Assembly: GCF_021648855.1 (NCBI RefSeq)
Contig: NZ_JAKJHX010000079.1
Location: 1 to 26,181 of the forward strand
Direction of reading: 5' to 3'
DNA length: 26,181 nucleotides
Source: Tychonema litorale BBK16
Lineage (GTDB): Bacteria > Cyanobacteriota > Cyanobacteriia > Cyanobacteriales > Microcoleaceae
Shown: positions 1 to 8,291 of the stretch, in pieces
Layout: each line of letters begins with the position of its first letter
Position numbering within the stretch: the stretch's first letter is position 1
Notes under the pieces: model-generated
The model's database searches: none
Seen by the model: the letters and a program-made list of their open reading frames with translations, nothing else
What the model was told of the DNA's origin: nothing
Made by a program: the position numbers and the translations under genes

Positions 1-52
1 ATTGGGAATTGGGAATTGGGAATTGGGAATTGGGAATTGGGAATTGGGAATT
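1..52. repeat. Heptamer tandem repeat (ATTGGGA)n
   Basis: About seven head-to-tail copies of ATTGGGA run from the window edge, so the array may extend leftwards. This is the class known as short tandemly repeated repetitive (STRR) heptamers in filamentous cyanobacteria. Related GGGAATT-rich runs recur at 214-268 and 14199-14228. Confidence 0.9.
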
Positions 53-145
53 GGTGATTTGTAGTTAGCAGGTGTTATTAATTATGGGTGATTTGTAGTT
101 AGCAGGTGTTATTAATTATGGTGATTTGTAGTTAGCAGGTGTTAT
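53..145. repeat. 33-34 base direct repeat, three copies
   Basis: A unit starting GGTGATTTGTAGTTAGCAGG and ending in ATTAATTATG begins at 53, 87 and 120. The third copy diverges after the GTGTTATT segment. Copies abut with no spacer, so this is a tandem duplication and not a CRISPR array. No coding frame is convincing here. Confidence 0.85.
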
Positions 146-213
146 TGGTTGGTTTTTAATTGTTACTAATGCTCAATATTTTGGCTATGCTCAACATAAG
201 TAACCTACGCCTA

Positions 214-268
214 ATTCCCATGCCCAATTCCCCATGCCCAATTCCCCATGCCCAATTCCCCATGCCCA
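214..268. repeat. 14-base tandem repeat ATTCCCCATGCCCA
   Basis: Four consecutive units are present, the first one base shorter. They lie 18 bases beyond the stop of the minus-strand response regulator. The array is GGGCATGGGGAAT-like on the other strand and resembles the runs at 1-52 and 14199-14228, so these are probably one dispersed slippage-prone family. Confidence 0.85.
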
Positions 269-286
269 ATTCCCTATTCCCAATAA

Positions 287-1231
287 CTACTGACCCTGAA
301 AACTCGCCATTACCAAAGCAACTTGTTGAGCTGCGAGGTGGATTGTTGTGAGTTCGTCTGGGCGAAGGGTACAAGTCTGCTTCCACTGGAGGGAAATCAG
401 GGCCATTGAGCGACCTCCGTGAACCACCGGGATAGTCAGATGGGATTTAATCCCAGATTTCTGATAGTGTGGGAGGTTGCCTAGGGTTGCGTCCGTTGCA
501 ATATTCACAGCAGCCTGAATCGTTTGAGAAGCGATCGCCTCTTGAACTAAAGGATCATCTGCTAGCCAGTTTTCCAGCTCTCCACCACTGGTGTGAGAAC
601 CTTGAGCATGGGTTAAAACGATGCCTTCCACCAGTTGCAAAATGCAAGTGTCTGCCAAAAAATTATCACTAATTGCAGTAGCAATTGGCTCTAAAGTTTC
701 TGCTAAGTTTGGATAATCCAAAGCCGTTTGCATGATAGTGGCTAACAGTTGTATTTGATTTTGGGCCTGGCGCAATTCCTCAGTCCGCTGCTTAAGAACT
801 TCGTAAGTATCAGCAGCCTTTTGGACTACCATCTTCAATTCGTTCGGGTCCCAGGGCTTGGTGATATACTTGTAAACCTGTCCAGAGTTAATCGCATCTA
901 CCAAGTCTTCAATATCTGTAAAACCAGTCAAGATAATTCTGACTGTATTCGGAAACTGAAACACGGTTTTGCTGAGAAACTCAGTTCCCTTCATTTCTGG
1001 CATCCGTTGATCGGAAATGATGACGGCAACCTCGCCCTCGCTTTCCAATACTTCTAAAGCACGAATTCCGCTTTCTGCTTTGAGTACGTTAAAATCTCGT
1101 CGAAAAGTGCGGTAGAGTAAATCCAGATTGTCTGGTTCATCGTCTACTACCAGCATTTTTGGCTTTTTTGGTCGGTTTAAGGTCATGAGCTGGCGTTTAA
1201 TTTGGTCTAGCTCTGGAATGGCATTATCCAT
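287..1231 (-). CDS. Response regulator: receiver plus GAF-like output
   Basis: A cytoplasmic two-component response regulator of 314 residues. Residues 25-145 form a receiver domain of the SDQRMP type: acidic pair D30/D31, phosphoacceptor D74, T102 and the conserved lysine K125 in KPW. A helical, probably coiled-coil linker (140-165) leads to a GAF-like domain (about 165-310, ending in a helix with AAQQVALVMA). No DNA-binding, GGDEF or HD-GYP output is present, so the protein probably signals through protein contact or ligand sensing by the GAF domain. It starts at ATG 1231, is divergent from raf1 (157 bases between starts) and has no cognate kinase next to it. The domain call is firm; the cellular role is unknown. 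Confidence 0.85.
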   Translation of the reverse strand: MDNAIPELDQIKRQLMTLNRPKKPKMLVVDDEPDNLDLLYRTFRRDFNVLKAESGIRALEVLESEGEVAVIISDQRMPEMKGTEFLSKTVFQFPNTVRIILTGFTDIEDLVDAINSGQVYKYITKPWDPNELKMVVQKAADTYEVLKQRTEELRQAQNQIQLLATIMQTALDYPNLAETLEPIATAISDNFLADTCILQLVEGIVLTHAQGSHTSGGELENWLADDPLVQEAIASQTIQAAVNIATDATLGNLPHYQKSGIKSHLTIPVVHGGRSMALISLQWKQTCTLRPDELTTIHLAAQQVALVMASFQGQ

Positions 1232-1388
1232 AACAATACGATAGACTCCCGTCTGTAAATTTAGGCGATTAACTATTCTCTAGAAATAGTCTCATATCTC
1301 ACTTACGATAAAGTCTAACCTCTGCCGCAACAATAACTTTGCTGGTACTCAATCAAACTTAAACTTAGCGCTGGTTTTAATCTAAATT

Positions 1389-2483
1389 ATGACTGATACA
1401 CCACAAGATTCCTCCGGGCCTGCATCTCTTCCCTCTACGGATGCTGTGGAACTGGAAAACTTAGTCCGATCGCTCCGTCGCAAAGAAGGTGGCTGGGTAC
1501 ACTGGGGACAGGCCTGTACAGCACTGCAAAAAGCTGGCTACAGCACTCAAAGGATTTTTGAAGAAACTGGTTTTGAGCCAATTCAGCAAAATCAGGTTAG
1601 CGTTGCAGCCCAAGTCTACACCAGTATGGTGACTGCCGGAGCTTCTGAAGAAGTCCGATCGCACTTCCTAGCTAAAGGTAGTGATATTTTATACGAATTT
1701 CGGGTGCTTTCGCAACCAAACAGAGCGGCGGCGGCTGCTTTAATTCTAGCCCACAATTTGGACGTTGATGACGCCCGTGATGTGGCTAAAGCGATGAAGG
1801 AGTTTTCACGGATTGGGAGTCTCCCTCAAGGTTTCACGGATACTGCTGGCGATGCTATGGCTTACCAATGTTGGCAATCAGCCAGACAAAACAGTGACTT
1901 GCAAGAGCGATCGCGCTTAATTGCTCGCGGTTTAAAATTAAGCAGTAGCCCAAGTGCTAGGCAACAAATCGAACACTTACTTGTCGATTTTACTGTAGTT
2001 ACGAGACGTTCTGCGCCCCGCTTGCCCGTTTACAGGCTGGACTCTGAAGAACAATTACCCCGAATTGTCCCGGTTGTGGGCCAATTGCCACTTTCTACCG
2101 CAGATTTGCAGGCAGTGCCTCTGCTAGAGGAAATAGAGCCGTTTCGCATGGTAAAATTTTCGGGATCGGGAGCTTGGGTGTCGATTCCTGGATGGCAAGT
2201 GATTTTGAAGGCCGAAGATCCCGTGGCGGTTTTAGAAATGAGCGATCGACTGCCGGTGCCACTGCAAGGTAAAGTTGAAGAAATTTTGATTATTGTCGAT
2301 CGAGCGCAAAGAGAATGGGATGCTGATAGTTATTTCCTGGCAGATAACGGCGGCAATTTAGAATTGTATTGGTTTGAAGAATCCCCGGAGATTCCTATTT
2401 TGGGACGAGTGGTGCTAGTGATGCGTCCGAAAAAGATTTTGGATGAAGATTATACCAAAGATGGATGGCAAATTGATGATTAG
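1389..2483 (+). CDS. raf1: Rubisco accumulation factor 1
   Basis: Raf1 is a dedicated chaperone that binds newly folded RbcL and helps assemble the large-subunit core of form I Rubisco before RbcS displaces it. The 364-residue length is typical of cyanobacterial Raf1. After a short polar N-terminus, residues about 20-200 form the helical alpha domain (with a LVRSLRRKEGGWVHWGQAC segment near 25-43). A linker near 200-220 is followed by the beta-rich dimerisation domain, about 220-355. The acidic C-terminus (DEDYTKDGWQIDD) also fits. The gene is monocistronic here, with no rbc genes in the window; cyanobacterial raf1 is often unlinked to rbcLXS. Recognition is by overall sequence pattern. Confidence 0.9.
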   Translation: MTDTPQDSSGPASLPSTDAVELENLVRSLRRKEGGWVHWGQACTALQKAGYSTQRIFEETGFEPIQQNQVSVAAQVYTSMVTAGASEEVRSHFLAKGSDILYEFRVLSQPNRAAAAALILAHNLDVDDARDVAKAMKEFSRIGSLPQGFTDTAGDAMAYQCWQSARQNSDLQERSRLIARGLKLSSSPSARQQIEHLLVDFTVVTRRSAPRLPVYRLDSEEQLPRIVPVVGQLPLSTADLQAVPLLEEIEPFRMVKFSGSGAWVSIPGWQVILKAEDPVAVLEMSDRLPVPLQGKVEEILIIVDRAQREWDADSYFLADNGGNLELYWFEESPEIPILGRVVLVMRPKKILDEDYTKDGWQIDD

Positions 2484-2505
2484 TTAATGGAAATCAGGAC
2501 ACGGT

Positions 2506-2573
2506 AGTCAATAGAAATTAGGAGTCAATAGAAATTAGGAGTCAATAGAAATTAGGAGTCAATAGAAATTAGG
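2506..2573. repeat. 17-base tandem repeat, four perfect copies
   Basis: AGTCAATAGAAATTAGG is repeated at 2506, 2523, 2540 and 2557 with no differences between copies. The last copy runs straight into the palindrome at 2572. A similar TAGAAATTAG stretch precedes the related palindrome near 24384, so the array and palindrome may travel together. Confidence 0.9.
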
Positions 2574-2632
2574 ACACGGCAGTGCCGTGTCCCTACCCAA
2601 AAATGTTCTAGGGAAACGGCACTGCCGTTTCC
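2572..2632. repeat. Two neighbouring palindromes of one family
   Basis: The first palindrome (2572-2592) has arms GGACACGGCA/GTGCCGTGTCC. The second (2612-2632) has arms GGAAACGGCA/CTGCCGTTTCC. Each pairs perfectly except at the central base. The same core (GGCAGTGCCGTGTCC) returns near 24384 and 24647. They lie between the ends of the convergent raf1 and DUF4349 genes and could form hairpins in both transcripts, but no T-run follows. Confidence 0.85.
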
Positions 2633-2678
2633 TCCATATCATAAGTAGTTTGGGTAGAGGAACGAAACCCAACACTCA

Positions 2679-3653
2679 TTAGTTAGGTAATTTTGGTTCC
2701 TCTGTTTTTGGCACAGATTGCGGTTTCTTGAACTTCTTAAAACCATAAACCCCAGCCCCAAATACCAATAAATAAGGAGTATAAGCCAACAGCCAAATAC
2801 CTAAATCAAACAAACCAAAAGTTAATTCCCCTACAGAATGAGTCGCTTTCCCCCAAGTTTCCTGCATCCGCAAACCAAGAGAAGGTTCTGCACTTTGCTG
2901 AGATGATACTGCTGATTCTAAAGTTAAACTAATAGTTGAATAAGCCACTTGATTTCGCAAACTCTTTAATTGTGCATCAATTTGTTCGATGGACTGACGA
3001 ATATTACTCAAATCCTTAGCCGCCTTGAGAACATCACCGACAGAACCAGATTTATCCATAATTTTTAATACCATTTCCTCCGATTTGCGAAGGTTTCGGA
3101 GTCTAGCTTCACTGTCCACCAATTGCGTAGTCACATCCTCCGCAGTCAAACCCCGATTTTCAACAGTTCCCAGTTTTGCTAAAGAATCTAAAGTAGTTTC
3201 TAAGCGTTCTTGAGGAACACGAATTTGCATAGTTGCCGTTTGTCGGATACTCGAATCTGGTGGCTTTTGGTTTTGGAAACCTAAGATATCGCCTTGCTGT
3301 TTTTCCACAATATTAGTCACAGATTTAGTGCTAATATCAATGGACTTGACTACTACACTGAGTTCGGCTTTTTTAATCAGTTGGGGACGAGTTGCTGGAG
3401 TTTCTGCTTTCGGTTCTTTCGATGTCGCAGCCATTTTTGAGCTTGCTGCTTCTCCTTGGGCTAATGGCGCAGATCCAGGGGCTTGTAGAGATCTTGTCGC
3501 AACTTGATCGGATGAAACTCCGCAACTTGGCAAAGCGATTGTAGAGGATAAAGTTAAGAATGCGACGATCGCAAAGCGAGTTGCATCGTTATTTGCTAGG
3601 TTCAGGTTAGGCTTAACTTGTGGTAGGGAATTGGTTTGGATTTGGGTTTTCAT
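2679..3653 (-). CDS. DUF4349-family membrane lipoprotein
   Basis: A 324-residue envelope protein. A hydrophobic stretch (27-41) ends in a lipobox-like LPSC with candidate lipidated C44, although a 26-residue polar N-terminus is long for a lipoprotein signal. A Ser/Ala-rich linker (45-90) is followed by the DUF4349 core (about 91-248): a beta-rich half with MQIRVPQERLE, then long helices with coiled-coil character (KAAKDLSNIRQSIEQIDAQL near 210-229) and a closing ISLTLES strand. A transmembrane helix at 284-304 and a short basic tail end the protein. This order is the usual DUF4349 layout; the family has no established biochemical role. The start is ATG 3653. It is convergent with raf1. Confidence 0.8.
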   Translation of the reverse strand: MKTQIQTNSLPQVKPNLNLANNDATRFAIVAFLTLSSTIALPSCGVSSDQVATRSLQAPGSAPLAQGEAASSKMAATSKEPKAETPATRPQLIKKAELSVVVKSIDISTKSVTNIVEKQQGDILGFQNQKPPDSSIRQTATMQIRVPQERLETTLDSLAKLGTVENRGLTAEDVTTQLVDSEARLRNLRKSEEMVLKIMDKSGSVGDVLKAAKDLSNIRQSIEQIDAQLKSLRNQVAYSTISLTLESAVSSQQSAEPSLGLRMQETWGKATHSVGELTFGLFDLGIWLLAYTPYLLVFGAGVYGFKKFKKPQSVPKTEEPKLPN

Positions 3654-3792
3654 TGGCGGTTAGTCCTCTAAAATGTTTTGCTATTAAATGTTATGGTTGT
3701 TTTAGTTTAAACTCGAATACATAGTCCCAGTTTAGCTGATACATAAATTGAAACGGTGACAAATATTTTTTTAATCTAAAATCTAAAATCGA

Positions 3793-6228
3793 ATGACAGA
3801 CGAATTTGATCCTAATTTTAGCACCCACAGCAATTCTACCCAGTCAGAGCTAGGTGTGGTTTTACGAGAACAAGCTTGTCAGAAGATCCGCGACAGCTTG
3901 CGTGAGGCGCAGAAAGACATGGCTAATTGGCAGGGCGGGCCCCTTGCGGTTTCGGCGGTTCCAGGGGCTGGGAAGTCTACGGGAATGGCTGCTGCTGCGG
4001 CAATTGCGATCGCAACTAACCGACTTCACAGCCGTCGTCAGTTAGTGGTGGTGACTTTTACGCGATCGGCTGCTGCTAATATTAAAGTTAAAATCCGCGA
4101 CAGATTAAGAGAATTATCTTTGCCCCAAGGTGGCTTTGTTGTCAACACTTTACACGGTTTGGCATTGAATATTGCGAGGCGACATCCAAGTTTATCGGGT
4201 TTAAATTTAGAAAATTCGACTTTAGTTAACACTACTCAAAATCATCGATTAGTTCGCACTTGTGTAGAACTTTGGATAGCTGACAATCCACGCAGATATC
4301 AAACTTTGTTGGAAGGACAACAATTTGATGGCGAGGAAACAGAGAGGATGCGGCGACAGTCTGTTTTGCGGACAGAGATTTTACCGCAGTTAGCTAATAC
4401 TGTAATTCACGAAGCGAAATCTTCTGGATTGCAGCCAGCAGATTTGTTGGAAATTAGCGATAGTTCCTATGGAGATGGTTATGAAATATTAGCTGTAGCT
4501 GGTGGCTTATATCAGAAATATCAGGCTTTGTTGCGAAGTCGTGAATTCATCGATTACGACGAAATGATTTTAGCAGCTTTGCGGGTGTTGGACGATCCGA
4601 GGGCAAGGGCGATCGAGCAAAAACAAGTATTTGCCGTTTTTGAAGACGAAGCCCAAGATTCAACACCTTTACAGACTAAGCTTTTGGCAACATTAGCTGA
4701 AGATCCCGACCATCCTGAATTGCCACCAAACTTTATCAGAGTTGGCGACCCAAATCAAGCGATTAATTCTACTTTTACGCCAGCCGATCCGATTTATTTC
4801 AATGATTTTTGTGATGACTGCAAAGAGCAAAATAAATTGTCAGAAATGGATGTAGCAGGCCGCAGCAGTCAGATAATTATTGATGCAGCTAACTTTGTTT
4901 TGGGATGGGTGAATCGGTCTGAGTTGGCTGGAACAGAACCACCTTTTCGTCATCAAATTATTGAACCAGTTCCCAGGGATGACCAGCAAATAAATGCGAA
5001 TCCAGCCCCGATTGGTCGCGGATTGGAATTGTACACTCCCCGCGATATTTACCATACAATTGAACTGATTGGCAAACGAGTAGTTCAGTTGGTTGAAGAA
5101 TTTCTACCTGCTGGTTTTGAATGGAAAAGTGCAGATAAAAATCTCGAATCAGACGGTGAAGTTAGCAACGGGGAAAATCAAGTAAAATTGCCGTTAGAGT
5201 ATCTGAAATCGATGGCTGTTCTGGTGAGGGAAAATAAACAAGGTAAGTTGATCAAACAGGTGCTGGAAAATCCGCAGAAATATGGATTAACCGTCGATTT
5301 AAGCAAATATGGGATTAAGATAGAAGATGTCGGAGAACGCGATCGGCATTCTCAAGTACCTTGGGAAATCTTAACACTACTGCAATTTCTCGATCGCCCC
5401 CACTCACCAGACTACCTGAAAGCAGCACTGAAGATTTTGAGCGATCGACAACTCATCCCCAAACAAGACTACAATGCCCTTACCACAAGCCCAGAGCAAT
5501 TTCTGTACCCAGGCCCCCTCGACCCGAACCAATCAGATCCCGTTAAAAAATGTCGCTACTTTTGCTGCGGTTTATTACAAGCCCGCTTAGAACTTCCACC
5601 CTATCAAATCATCTCATTTCTAGCCCTAGCCCTGCAATACGACCAAACAGAATTAGCCACAGCAGACAAATTAGCAGAACGAGTCGCCATCCAAACTATC
5701 GGCAACAATTCCATGAGTAATATGTTGAGTGTACTCAGCGAAATTGTCACCTCCGAAAGATTTGAACCAGTGGAAGCAGAAGAGAAAATAGAAGAACGTT
5801 ACACAAGCAAAGGTCAACTAACAATTATCACGATGCACAAAGCCAAAGGATTAGATTGGGATTGCGTATTCTTACCATTTTTACACGACCAAATTATCCC
5901 CGGAAGCTTACGAGTTTTACCACAAAATAAATTCCTAGGAGATTTCACCTTAGCAGAAGTCGCAAGAGCACAAATTCGAGCGAGTTTGCACAAAAAAGAA
6001 GCCTTCCCAAATCTGGGTGAAGCCTGGGAACAAGCAGGATACTTGAAAACAGCAGAAGAGTTTAGATTGCTATATGTAGCGATGACACGCGCCAAAAGTT
6101 TGCTGTGGATGTCAGCCGAGAAAAAAGGGCCTTTCACATGGAATAAACCCGATAACTTACAGGAACTTAAACCTTGTCCAGTCATGCCTGTTTTAAAACA
6201 GAAATTTCCTGATAATGTGATGTTGTAA
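3793..6228 (+). CDS. UvrD/Rep-type superfamily 1A DNA helicase
   Basis: An 811-residue ATP-dependent helicase with the SF1A motif series: Walker A VPGAGKST (56-63), motif Ia VVVTFTRSAAANIKVK (85-100), NTLHGLA (118-124), Walker B/DEAQD (285-289), motif III VGDPNQA (317-323), motif V MHKAKGLDWD (681-690) and motif VI LLYVAMTRAKSLLW (about 759-772). DEAQD in place of DExQ and TRSAAANIKVK in place of TNKAA are variants often seen in cyanobacterial UvrD-like proteins. No nuclease domain is visible at the C-terminus, so it is not RecB/AddA-like. It stands alone between a divergent DUF4349 gene and a repeat-rich spacer. The exact subfamily (UvrD, Rep, PcrA or a cyanobacterial paralogue) cannot be settled by eye. 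Confidence 0.88.
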   Translation: MTDEFDPNFSTHSNSTQSELGVVLREQACQKIRDSLREAQKDMANWQGGPLAVSAVPGAGKSTGMAAAAAIAIATNRLHSRRQLVVVTFTRSAAANIKVKIRDRLRELSLPQGGFVVNTLHGLALNIARRHPSLSGLNLENSTLVNTTQNHRLVRTCVELWIADNPRRYQTLLEGQQFDGEETERMRRQSVLRTEILPQLANTVIHEAKSSGLQPADLLEISDSSYGDGYEILAVAGGLYQKYQALLRSREFIDYDEMILAALRVLDDPRARAIEQKQVFAVFEDEAQDSTPLQTKLLATLAEDPDHPELPPNFIRVGDPNQAINSTFTPADPIYFNDFCDDCKEQNKLSEMDVAGRSSQIIIDAANFVLGWVNRSELAGTEPPFRHQIIEPVPRDDQQINANPAPIGRGLELYTPRDIYHTIELIGKRVVQLVEEFLPAGFEWKSADKNLESDGEVSNGENQVKLPLEYLKSMAVLVRENKQGKLIKQVLENPQKYGLTVDLSKYGIKIEDVGERDRHSQVPWEILTLLQFLDRPHSPDYLKAALKILSDRQLIPKQDYNALTTSPEQFLYPGPLDPNQSDPVKKCRYFCCGLLQARLELPPYQIISFLALALQYDQTELATADKLAERVAIQTIGNNSMSNMLSVLSEIVTSERFEPVEAEEKIEERYTSKGQLTIITMHKAKGLDWDCVFLPFLHDQIIPGSLRVLPQNKFLGDFTLAEVARAQIRASLHKKEAFPNLGEAWEQAGYLKTAEEFRLLYVAMTRAKSLLWMSAEKKGPFTWNKPDNLQELKPCPVMPVLKQKFPDNVML

Positions 6229-6235
6229 AATTAAG

Positions 6236-6364
6236 GAACCGCGAAGACACGAAGGGCGCGAAGTTTGAGAAGATAAGCTTTACCCGAAATTTTGATATAA
6301 TACGAACAATCTTCATAAAAAACTTCTCTTTTCTTCCTTCGCGTTCTTCGCGCCTTCGCGGTTC
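6236..6364. repeat. Spacer bounded by inverted GC-rich repeats
   Basis: GAACCGCGAAG at 6236-6246 is exactly complementary to CTTCGCGGTTC at 6354-6364. The next 15-20 bases inward on both sides (GAAGGGCGCGAAG; TTCTTCGCGCC) are also rich in GCGAAG/CTTCGCG. The 107 bases between the arms are AT-rich. It looks like a dispersed non-coding cassette inserted between two genes. Confidence 0.75.
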
Positions 6365-6387
6365 ATTAAAAAAAATCTAATTCATAA

Positions 6388-7134
6388 ATGACAAACTCAC
6401 AAATCCTCACCAAAAACATCACAATTCCCAACGGAGATTTGCAAATCGCCGCCTACCTAGCCCAACCCGCCACAGCAGGACAATTTCCCGCAGTCATCGT
6501 GATTCAAGAAATCTTTGGTGTCAACTCGCACATCCGCGAAGTTACCGAAAGAATAGCAAAAGAAGGATATGTCGCGATCGCCCCAGCCATCTACCAACGC
6601 CAAGCCCCCGGCTTTGAAACCGGCTACACCCCCGAAGACATCACAATCGGCAGAAAATACAAAGAACAAACTACCGCATCCGAACTCCTCAGTGACATCC
6701 AAAGTGCGATCGACTACCTCAAAACCTTACCATCAGTCAAACAACCAGACTTTGGCTGCATCGGCTTCTGCTTTGGCGGACACGTCGCCTACCTTGCCGC
6801 CACCTTGCCCGAAATCAAGGCTACAGCGTCCTTCTACGGCGCTGGTATCGCCACATATACCCCCGGAGGTGGACTCCCCACGGTCGATCGCACATCAGAG
6901 ATTAAAGGCACTCTCTACGGCTTTTACGGCACTCAAGATGCCAGCATTCCATCAGAACAAGTTGACCAAATTGCCACAGAATTAGAAAAACACAGTATTT
7001 CTCACCAACTTTTCCGCTACAATGCCGATCACGGCTTTTTCTGCGACCACCGTGGTAGTTATAACGCTACCGCAGCAGCCGAGTCGTGGGAACAGGTGAA
7101 GGAACTATTTCGACTGGAACTTCAACCTGTTTAG
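6388..7134 (+). CDS. Dienelactone hydrolase family protein
   Basis: A 248-residue soluble alpha/beta hydrolase. The family hydrolyses dienelactones and related esters or lactones through a Cys-His-Asp triad. Visible residues are E41 (QEIFGVN, the Glu that orients the nucleophile), C128 in the elbow GFCFGG, D184 (GTQDASIP) and H215 (NADHGFFCD). All are in the expected order and spacing, so the enzyme looks intact. The length is standard for the family. The substrate in cyanobacteria is unknown, and no aromatic-degradation genes are nearby. It starts at ATG 6388, just after the repeat cassette, and is followed by heptamer-type repeats leading to the S1 gene. Confidence 0.88.
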   Translation: MTNSQILTKNITIPNGDLQIAAYLAQPATAGQFPAVIVIQEIFGVNSHIREVTERIAKEGYVAIAPAIYQRQAPGFETGYTPEDITIGRKYKEQTTASELLSDIQSAIDYLKTLPSVKQPDFGCIGFCFGGHVAYLAATLPEIKATASFYGAGIATYTPGGGLPTVDRTSEIKGTLYGFYGTQDASIPSEQVDQIATELEKHSISHQLFRYNADHGFFCDHRGSYNATAAAESWEQVKELFRLELQPV

Positions 7135-7137
7135 AGA

Positions 7138-7240
7138 TGGGAGAGTGGAAGAGTGGGAGAGTGGGAGATGGGGAGAGTGGAAAATTTTTCTACTGACAAT
7201 TGACAACTAAACAACTGACAACTGACAACTAACAACTGAC
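7138..7240. repeat. Two low-complexity tandem tracts before the S1 gene
   Basis: A GAGAGTGGGA-type tract (about 7138-7180) is followed by TGACAACTAACAAC-type heptamers (about 7193-7239) that run up to the S1 start codon. The S1 gene therefore has a repeat-derived 5' leader with no Shine-Dalgarno sequence, which suggests unassisted or S1-type initiation or a promoter embedded in the repeats. Confidence 0.75.
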
Positions 7241-8140
7241 ATGAATTCCAAATCTACTGGTTCTCAAAGCGCAAAAGCATCCTTTTCAATGGACGATTTT
7301 GCTAAAGCCCTCGAACAGCACAATTACGAGTTTCAAAAGGGACAAGTAGTGCGTGGAAAAGTGATCGAGCACGACTCAAATGGTGCGTATGTTGATATCG
7401 GTGGTAAGTCTTCGGCCTTTTTGCCGATCGAAGAGGCTGCTTTGAGAACGATCGCGAATTTGTCCGAAGTCGCCCCTTTGGAAGAAGAACGGGAATTCTT
7501 AATTATCCGCGAACAAGATGCCAATGGGCAAGTTACTCTTTCTCTACGCCAGCTAGAACTTCAGCAAGCTTGGGAAGAGTTAAACGAAATGCGCGAAAGT
7601 GGCAAAGTTCTTCAGGTGCGGGTTTCTGGGGCAAATAAGGGTGGCGTAACAGTAGATGTCCAGGGGATGCGTGGCTTTATTCCGCGATCGCACTTAATCA
7701 ATCGCGATGACATAGAAGGGCTGATCGGTCAAGCTTTGACTGTGAGTTTCTTGGAAGTCGATCAAGAACGCGAAAAATTGGTACTTTCCCAGCGATTAGC
7801 AACTCAATCCTCTGCCTTCAGTCAGCTACAAATCGGTCAATTAGTAGAAGGTAAAGTCAGTAGCATCAAGCCTTTTGGCGTGTTTTTAGACATGGAAGGA
7901 ATTAGCGGTTTGCTACACATCAAGCAAGTCAGCCAAAGATACATTGAAAACCTCTCCCAGCTATTTTCTCCAGGTCAAATATTGAAAGCAATGGTGATTG
8001 ACCTGGACGAAAGCCGGGGCAGAATTTCGCTGTCTACCCGGATTTTGGAAAATTATCCAGGGGAAATAGTGGAAAAGATGGCAGACGTGATGGATACCGC
8101 AGAAGAGCGATCGGAACGTGCGAGAAAAACTCTTTCTTAA
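7241..8140 (+). CDS. Three-domain S1 RNA-binding protein (Rps1b-like)
   Basis: A 299-residue protein with three S1 (OB-fold) domains at about 34-103, 119-185 and 198-267. The third is the most canonical (QIGQLVEGKVSSIKPFGVFL). Cyanobacteria usually carry two short S1 paralogues; the divergent first domain and Ser-rich N-terminus suggest the second one (Rps1b, also called nucleic-acid-binding protein 1), not the main ribosomal S1. It would bind mRNA leaders, especially those lacking a Shine-Dalgarno sequence. The C-terminus is a charged helix (about 272-299). No operon partner is visible. Assignment to Rps1a or Rps1b is inference; the S1 domains are clear. Confidence 0.85.
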   Translation: MNSKSTGSQSAKASFSMDDFAKALEQHNYEFQKGQVVRGKVIEHDSNGAYVDIGGKSSAFLPIEEAALRTIANLSEVAPLEEEREFLIIREQDANGQVTLSLRQLELQQAWEELNEMRESGKVLQVRVSGANKGGVTVDVQGMRGFIPRSHLINRDDIEGLIGQALTVSFLEVDQEREKLVLSQRLATQSSAFSQLQIGQLVEGKVSSIKPFGVFLDMEGISGLLHIKQVSQRYIENLSQLFSPGQILKAMVIDLDESRGRISLSTRILENYPGEIVEKMADVMDTAEERSERARKTLS

Positions 8141-8161
8141 GTCTTGACTATTTTACTCATT

Positions 8162-8260
8162 TATATCAATTCCGGTTGCACCGGAATGATATAGAGGAGA
8201 CGGCTTGGCCTTAGTCCCTACAATATTACTTTAGGTAGGGACTAAGGCCAAGCCGTCTCC
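8162..8260. repeat. Two adjacent palindromic repeats downstream of the S1 gene
   Basis: A palindrome at 8162-8193 (arms TATATCAATTCCGG and CCGGAATGATATA) has an inverted homologue at 24661-24692. It is followed by a perfect 25-base inverted repeat (8196-8220 and 8236-8260; arm begins GGAGACGGCTTGG) with a 15-base loop. The second could end S1 transcription as a very stable hairpin, but no T-run follows. It stands 31 bases before hicA. Confidence 0.88.
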
Positions 8261-8291
8261 TAATTCCAGTCATTAATAATAAGGACAAGTG

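Noticed and set aside
53..145. Possible CRISPR array
   Set aside because: The 33-34 base units abut without spacers, as do the 17-base units at 2506-2573, and no cas gene is present.
156..386. Frames on both strands around the left-end repeats
   Set aside because: Their sequences are translations of the ATTCCCCATGCCCA tandem repeat.
1361..1373. AAACTTAGCGCTG shared with 14365-14377 inside the MITE-like element
   Set aside because: Only 13 bases match and there are no terminal repeats near 1361, so chance or a short common motif is as likely as a second element copy.
5814..6185. Minus-strand 123-codon frame inside the helicase gene
   Set aside because: Antisense to the conserved motif V-VI region, whose coding sense is certain.
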